Shown here piece after piece: positions 31,794 to 35,720 of a stretch of 35,720 bases of DNA. This DNA is from a virus. Under the pieces are notes generated by a model. It saw only the letters and a program-made list of their open reading frames with translations. It did not search any database and was not told the origin of the DNA. The DNA lies in IMG/VR virus record IMGVR_UViG_3300002514_005018, positions 10,374 to 46,093 of that record. One strand, given 5' to 3'. Positions within the stretch are counted from its first letter, which is position 1. Each line of letters starts with the position of its first letter. A program made the translations under genes and the position numbers.

Positions 31794-33689
31794 ATGTTAT
31801 TTAATGAGAAGCAGCAAGAAGTAGTAAATTCTACAACTGGTCAATATGTGGTAACTGCCTGTCCTGGCAGCGGTAAAACAGCTTGTATTGTAGAGCGAGT
31901 CGCAAATCTTATTGACAAGGGTATTCCTCCATCTCGTATTTTATGTCTTACATTCACCAATAAAGCAGCAAATGAAATGCGTGAACGTATTTGTAAGAGG
32001 CTCAATATTGAAGATGCTACATTTTATATTGGAACGTTCCATTCTCTTTGCGTTAAAATCTTGCGTAGAGTAGGAACTAAGATAGGATACACTCCAGGTT
32101 TTAGTATCTTCGACAGCAATGATCAAACATCTTTGTTAAAGAGTCTAGCTCGTCAGATGGGATTTGATGTCAAGAAATTAAATTTCTACGGTATCGGACA
32201 TAAAGTAAACTTTGGCAGAGAAGTATTAGAAGACGAAAATACGATAATGCAAAGATTTGATGATAGCGTTGAATCAAGTATCGCTAAGAAATATCTCAAA
32301 GAGATCAAAGAACAAAATGCCATTGATTTTAGCGGGTTGCTATATGAGACGGTTAGACTTTTAAAGGCTGAAGAAGACATTCTAGGAAGATTGCAAAATC
32401 AGTTTGAGTACATATTGGTAGACGAGATACAAGACACCAACTATGCTCAGTTCGAGCTTGTTAATCTTTTCGCTGGGAAGCATAAAAATGTTATGGTCGT
32501 TGGCGATGTATCTCAATCAATCTATAAATTCCGTGGAGCGAGATATCAAAATGTCTTAGATTTCATTAAAAAGTACGAAGATTGTAAAGAGATATCGTTG
32601 GGGAAAAATTATAGGTCAACACCTGAGATTGTTAAAATCGCAGAAAATCTGATTAAGAAAAATAGCAGTTTTACAGGTATGAAGTTTGAGACGGATAATC
32701 CGAGCGGTCAAAAGCCTGAATATTCTAGACATTATGATCAGAAGGCAGAAGCCAATTCAATAGCTAGGAAGATTAAGTTTTTAGTTGAAGATGAAGGTTG
32801 GGACTATACCGATATTGCCGTGTTTTATCGGTTAAATAGAATGTCTCTTGAACTTCAAACGGCATTTGCTAAAGCGTATATACCGTTTACAGTTATTGGT
32901 GGACCTAACTTTTTTGACAGAAAAGAAATCAGAGATTGTTTAGGAATGCTTCGATGGCTTGCTAACTCTTATGACAAACTTGCTTTTCATCGCGTTATAG
33001 ATTTGTTTAGTGATATAGGAGAGGTAACGTATAGTAGAATAGTAGAAGTTTCTCAAGACAACAATATATCTTTGATGGAAGCTTGTTCGAAGATAAATGA
33101 TTTGACGAATCGTAAAAGTATTATCAAAGCAGCTAAAAGGATACAAGATGTTTTCGATTTTGATTTTTCTTCTATGCATGCTGGCAAGGCTCTATCACTT
33201 CTCATCTCCAAGATTAATTATTATGGGCATTTGGAGAAAGCGTCCAAGAATAATAAAGACTACGAGGATAGAAAGAGTAATGTCGAAGAGCTTATAAATA
33301 ATGCTTCGGTTTTTGGTCAAACGAATTCATCTATCTCTGATTATCTCCATAATATCGCTTTGATCTCGTCTTCAGATAAGGAATCTACTGAGTCTGTATC
33401 TTTGATGACGATGCATGCCTCAAAAGGTTTGGAATTCCCCGCTGTTTTCGTTATAGGAGCAGAAGAAAATATACTTCCTCATGTTATGGCATTGAAGGAT
33501 GCTAAGACTCCAGAAGAGAGGATAGAGGCAGTTGAGGAAGAACGAAGAATATTTTATGTCGGGATTACAAGAGCTAAAAGGAGACTGTATGTTTCTAGTT
33601 GTGAGAATAGATTAGAATCTCCATGGGGAAGACCAAAATTAATTAAAGTTGAACCAAGTCGTTTCGTTTCTGACTCTGGATTAAAATGA
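31794..33689 (+). CDS. UvrD/PcrA-like SF1A DNA helicase
   Basis: A full-length 631-residue helicase. Motifs in order: CPGSGKT near residue 24 (I), LTFTNKAANEM (Ia), GTFHSLCVKILR (Ib), VDEIQDT near 210 (II), GDVSQSIYKFRGA near 237 (III), NYRSTPEIV near 272 (IV region), MHASKGLEFP near 541 (V) and YVGITRAKRRL near 589 (VI). It should move 3' to 5', removing proteins or recombination intermediates, or unwinding in repair or replication. It lacks the long C-terminal tail of host UvrD/PcrA. No intein is present in its P-loop, unlike the helicase at 3381. The stop overlaps the next start as ATGA. Confidence 0.93.
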   Translation: MLFNEKQQEVVNSTTGQYVVTACPGSGKTACIVERVANLIDKGIPPSRILCLTFTNKAANEMRERICKRLNIEDATFYIGTFHSLCVKILRRVGTKIGYTPGFSIFDSNDQTSLLKSLARQMGFDVKKLNFYGIGHKVNFGREVLEDENTIMQRFDDSVESSIAKKYLKEIKEQNAIDFSGLLYETVRLLKAEEDILGRLQNQFEYILVDEIQDTNYAQFELVNLFAGKHKNVMVVGDVSQSIYKFRGARYQNVLDFIKKYEDCKEISLGKNYRSTPEIVKIAENLIKKNSSFTGMKFETDNPSGQKPEYSRHYDQKAEANSIARKIKFLVEDEGWDYTDIAVFYRLNRMSLELQTAFAKAYIPFTVIGGPNFFDRKEIRDCLGMLRWLANSYDKLAFHRVIDLFSDIGEVTYSRIVEVSQDNNISLMEACSKINDLTNRKSIIKAAKRIQDVFDFDFSSMHAGKALSLLISKINYYGHLEKASKNNKDYEDRKSNVEELINNASVFGQTNSSISDYLHNIALISSSDKESTESVSLMTMHASKGLEFPAVFVIGAEENILPHVMALKDAKTPEERIEAVEEERRIFYVGITRAKRRLYVSSCENRLESPWGRPKLIKVEPSRFVSDSGLK

Positions 33690-34375
33690 ATCTAAAGCCA
33701 TATACTCTATTAAAAGACAAGCATATAGGAGAGTCCGCTTTTGTTGTGGGTTCTGGGACTAGCTTGAATAATCTGGATATCTCTGGAATTCATAAGCATG
33801 TAGTGATTTGCGTCAATTCGTCTATCCTTTTAATGGATTGGAAGAAAGGTAAGGCAGACAAAAGGTATTGGATATCTAATGATGCTTTTTGTAGGAAGTG
33901 GAGCTATTGGAAACATGTCTTGGAAGCAAAAGCTAATAGAATTGTTCGTGACAGTTGGAGAAAATATTTCAGAGAGCTTGAGGGATTTTATGTATTCAGT
34001 CCTCGTCCTACTGACGAAAATGGTTTGAATGTTGAAGATGAGGGTCTTTGTCATTGTTCGAGCGTTCCTTCTGCTTTGGATTTGGCATTACAAATGGGCT
34101 GTAAGAAGATTTTTTTATTGGGGGCTGATCATTACATAAGGGGTCGTCGTTATTTTTGGGAGCATTGGGATAGAAAGAAGCGTCCTCATTTTAAAGGAAT
34201 AATTCATTCTAGGCATCATCAAATGAGAATTTTTATATTAAACAATAAAATGTACAACCATTTAGATAGGTTCGCTACCTATAAAAAAGCTTCTGTGTAC
34301 AATTGCAGTCTTTCTAGCCAGATAGACGCATTTAAAAAGATAAGTTTAGAAGATGCGTTGAAGAGGATAGGCTAA
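33686..34375 (+). CDS. DUF115/MptE-like Rossmann-fold protein, possible glycan enzyme
   Basis: A 229-residue protein. FVVGSGTSLNNLDIS near residues 19-33 is a nucleotide-binding-like loop; VVICVNSSILL and SVPSALDLALQMGCKKIFLLGADH (about 127-150) match the DUF115/MptE-like and some sialyltransferase-like proteins. With the CMP-sugar synthetase downstream, it may act in making or transferring an acidic sugar. The exact enzyme cannot be fixed from sequence. The start overlaps the UvrD-like gene as ATGA. Confidence 0.6.
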   Translation: MNLKPYTLLKDKHIGESAFVVGSGTSLNNLDISGIHKHVVICVNSSILLMDWKKGKADKRYWISNDAFCRKWSYWKHVLEAKANRIVRDSWRKYFRELEGFYVFSPRPTDENGLNVEDEGLCHCSSVPSALDLALQMGCKKIFLLGADHYIRGRRYFWEHWDRKKRPHFKGIIHSRHHQMRIFILNNKMYNHLDRFATYKKASVYNCSLSSQIDAFKKISLEDALKRIG

Positions 34376-34393
34376 AAAAACCGATCATTATGT

Positions 34394-34465
34394 ATGATAA
34401 ACGGTAAGAAAGTATTGGCTATTATTACGGCTCGTGCTGGTAGTGTTTTTTTTGGTAAGAAGTAA
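34394..34465 (+). pseudogene. Truncated N-terminal fragment of a second CMP-sugar synthetase-like gene
   Basis: The 23-codon frame encodes MINGKKVLAIITARAGS, closely similar in protein to the start of the complete gene 198 bases downstream (MINNKKVLAVVTARANS) but with many synonymous DNA changes. It then runs into an eight-T tract, a GKK echo of the family GKN, and a stop. This is best read as the remains of a diverged paralogue, not a recent repeat. Confidence 0.65.
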
Positions 34466-34602
34466 AAATTAAAGAGGAGCAAAAAAAGAAATTAAGTTTA
34501 GCGTGTAAAGGGAGAAAACAAACAAAAGAAACAAGAGCTAAAAGAAGCGAGTCTATGAAAAAAGCATGGGCTAAAAAGAAAAAGGAAAAAGATGATAAAT
34601 AA
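34459..34602 (+). pseudogene. NUMOD3-like tail of a degraded homing endonuclease
   Basis: An open stretch without a normal start codon encodes CKGRKQTKETRAKRSESMKK followed by AWAKKKKEK. The GRK-T-ET-AK-SE-MK pattern is like the NUMOD3 DNA-binding repeat found in the C-terminal part of GIY-YIG and HNH homing endonucleases. It overlaps the start of the CMP-sugar synthetase gene, whose ribosome site (AAGGA) it contains. A low-complexity lysine-rich coincidence is possible. Confidence 0.4.
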
Positions 34603-35368
34603 TAAAAAAGTTCTTGCTGTCGTAACGGCGAGAGCGAACAGCCAGGGTCTTCCAGGAAAAAACTATAAGGATCTGCTGGGTACTCCGTTGTTTGCATGGT
34701 CTGTAATGTCTGCCATAAGATCTCATCATGTCGATGCCGTTATCATTAGTTCTAATTGCGAACATGTCAAAAAAATATCATTAAAATTGATCAGTGAAAT
34801 AAATGACGAATCTGATACTCGTTTTAAGGATTTAGTTAGATGTAAGAATGTAAATTTCCTTCAGCGTCCAGACGAATACGCTACAGGTATCAGTAAGAAC
34901 GAAGATTCATTGATACACGCTTATAATTACGCAAAAGAACATTTAGGGATTGACGCTGATATTATTGTTAATCTACAACCTACATCTCCGATTCGTGATA
35001 ATGAAGGCAGTCATTTGATCGATGAATGTTTGGAGAAGATGGACAATGAAAAAGCAGATAGTTTATTTACCGCAAGCGTTCATACTCCATTTTATTTTAA
35101 AGTAGTCGATGGAGTAGTTACCGCCGAATGGGACTACAAAAATAGACCAATGCGACAAGAAATTGCCGCAGAAGAATTTCTTTGGCATGACGATGGAAAC
35201 GTATACATCACTTCTGTTCCATTGCTTTTATCAGAGCGTTGTAGACTTGGTGGTAAAATGTCTGTATATGAGCTTACCCATGCACAGAGCTTACAAATAG
35301 ACACTGAAGAAGATTTTAAAATTATTGAAGGATTCTTAAAGGAGGAAGTGTCAAGATATAGAATATAA
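34592..35368 (+). CDS. CMP-sugar (N-acylneuraminate-type) cytidylyltransferase
   Basis: The 258-residue protein has the nucleotide-binding motif TARANSQGLPGKN near residues 12-24, FLQRPDEYA, LQPTSPIRD near 129 and a FLWHDDGNVYI segment, as in NeuA and related cytidylyltransferases. It should join CTP with an acidic sugar such as a sialic or related acid to give the CMP-sugar donor; the sugar is not determined. The product may feed glycan decoration of phage or host surface, together with the DUF115-like and GT2-like genes. AAGGA at 34582-34586 precedes the ATG. Confidence 0.85.
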   Translation: MINNKKVLAVVTARANSQGLPGKNYKDLLGTPLFAWSVMSAIRSHHVDAVIISSNCEHVKKISLKLISEINDESDTRFKDLVRCKNVNFLQRPDEYATGISKNEDSLIHAYNYAKEHLGIDADIIVNLQPTSPIRDNEGSHLIDECLEKMDNEKADSLFTASVHTPFYFKVVDGVVTAEWDYKNRPMRQEIAAEEFLWHDDGNVYITSVPLLLSERCRLGGKMSVYELTHAQSLQIDTEEDFKIIEGFLKEEVSRYRI

Positions 35369-35417
35369 ATATTAACATAGTAGTTTTTATTTAGTTTATA
35401 TTTTATAGGAGGAAATA

Positions 35418-35453
35418 ATGGCGGCTTTAATAAGAGATTTATCTTTTCAGTAA
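35418..35453 (+). other. 11-residue mini-ORF, open in frame beyond its TAA
   Basis: AGGAGG lies just before ATG 35418, an excellent ribosome site, yet the frame ends after MAALIRDLSFQ. Beyond the TAA the same frame continues FGDLSTSDGGK and stops at 35487-35489, overlapping the next start as TAATG. It may be a leader peptide, a gene broken by one stop, or a readthrough site. The gap before it (35369-35417) is very AT-rich and may hold a promoter that I cannot define. Confidence 0.4.
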
Positions 35454-35488
35454 TTCGGTGATTTATCTACAAGTGATGGAGGAAAGTA

Positions 35489-35720
35489 ATGAAAAGACAA
35501 CTAATACCAGAAGGTTATTATAATAGCAATACAAAGGACTGTGATGTATTTTGTGTAAAAGGCACAATACAAGATCAACAGAAATTCTATTTTAGACAAG
35601 ACAGTTGTGTCAAATATTCAGCGGGTGCTGATGTTAAATGGAGCATTACAAACAAACAAACATTCGATCATTGCATTTCAGTTACCGATACAGTCACTGT
35701 TGAAGCAGGTGCCGGAGGAG
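35489..35720 (+). CDS. Unknown protein, N-terminal part (runs off the window)
   Basis: GGAGG at 35478-35482 serves ATG 35489. The 77 visible residues include several cysteines (CDVFC) and then beta-rich, threonine/valine-rich sequence (SVTDTVTVEAGAGG), which looks like an extracellular, structural or tail protein. No family can be assigned from the part seen. Confidence 0.55.
   Translation, partial: MKRQLIPEGYYNSNTKDCDVFCVKGTIQDQQKFYFRQDSCVKYSAGADVKWSITNKQTFDHCISVTDTVTVEAGAGG

Noticed and set aside
35418-35489. Alternative genetic code with TAA read as an amino acid
   Set aside because: TAA, TAG and TGA all end many intact genes here at expected lengths.
1-35720. tRNA genes, CRISPR arrays or insertion sequences
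   Set aside because: Gaps between genes are very short and I saw no cloverleaf, regular repeat-spacer pattern or transposase; a tRNA search program would settle the first.

Overview
The window reads as part of a large, AT-rich double-stranded DNA phage genome. I infer this from gene content and layout and found no hallmark capsid or terminase gene. All convincing genes lie on the + strand. They are packed with ATGA, GTGA, TTGA or TAATG overlaps and usually have AGGAG-type ribosome sites. No tRNA, rRNA, CRISPR array or insertion sequence was seen. The host is not identifiable, but the ribosome sites imply a bacterium with a canonical anti-Shine-Dalgarno.

Layout: 1-1424 holds the end of a probable GT2 glycosyltransferase and a SANT-like/metallophosphoesterase fusion. 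1470-3378 holds four small unknown genes, one with a zinc ribbon. 3381-8250 encodes a UvsW/XPB-like helicase interrupted by a LAGLIDADG intein, a D12-class adenine methyltransferase and an unknown protein. 8246-8758 encodes a translation initiation factor IF3 whose only well-placed start is AUU. 8826-11877 is a Ycf46-like AAA+ ATPase broken into two genes by a split intein, with a free-standing HNH endonuclease gene between the halves. 11874-14818 carries a helicase loader, a DnaB-type helicase and the zinc-binding half of a primase. 14822-18627 has a second methyltransferase, small zinc proteins and a metallopeptidase. 18617-23248 is a DnaE-type polymerase, again broken by a split intein, here with a LAGLIDADG endonuclease gene between the halves. 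23259-25605 holds small ORFs and an acidic protein. 25638-29309 encodes an SSB, a terminator, RecA, the catalytic half of the primase and a Cas4/RecB-like nuclease. 29398-33689 has a SpoVS/Alba protein, a Gp157/Gam-like protein, a YkgJ-like protein, a thioredoxin-like protein and a UvrD-like helicase. 33686-35720 returns to surface-sugar genes (DUF115-like, CMP-sugar synthetase) with a decayed fragment between them, then the start of an unknown gene.

Together this is a nearly self-contained replisome and recombination set: DnaE, DnaB with loader, split primase, SSB, RecA, UvsW- and UvrD-like helicases, and a nuclease. Three inteins sit in or near active sites of three nucleotide-processing enzymes. 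Two of them are split, so the polymerase and the AAA+ ATPase should be rebuilt by protein trans-splicing. The two split inteins appear to have opposite charge polarity, which could prevent cross-pairing. The phage IF3 keeps the AUU start known from bacterial infC, and a second gene (17989) appears to start at AUC, so start-codon control may be part of the phage's biology.
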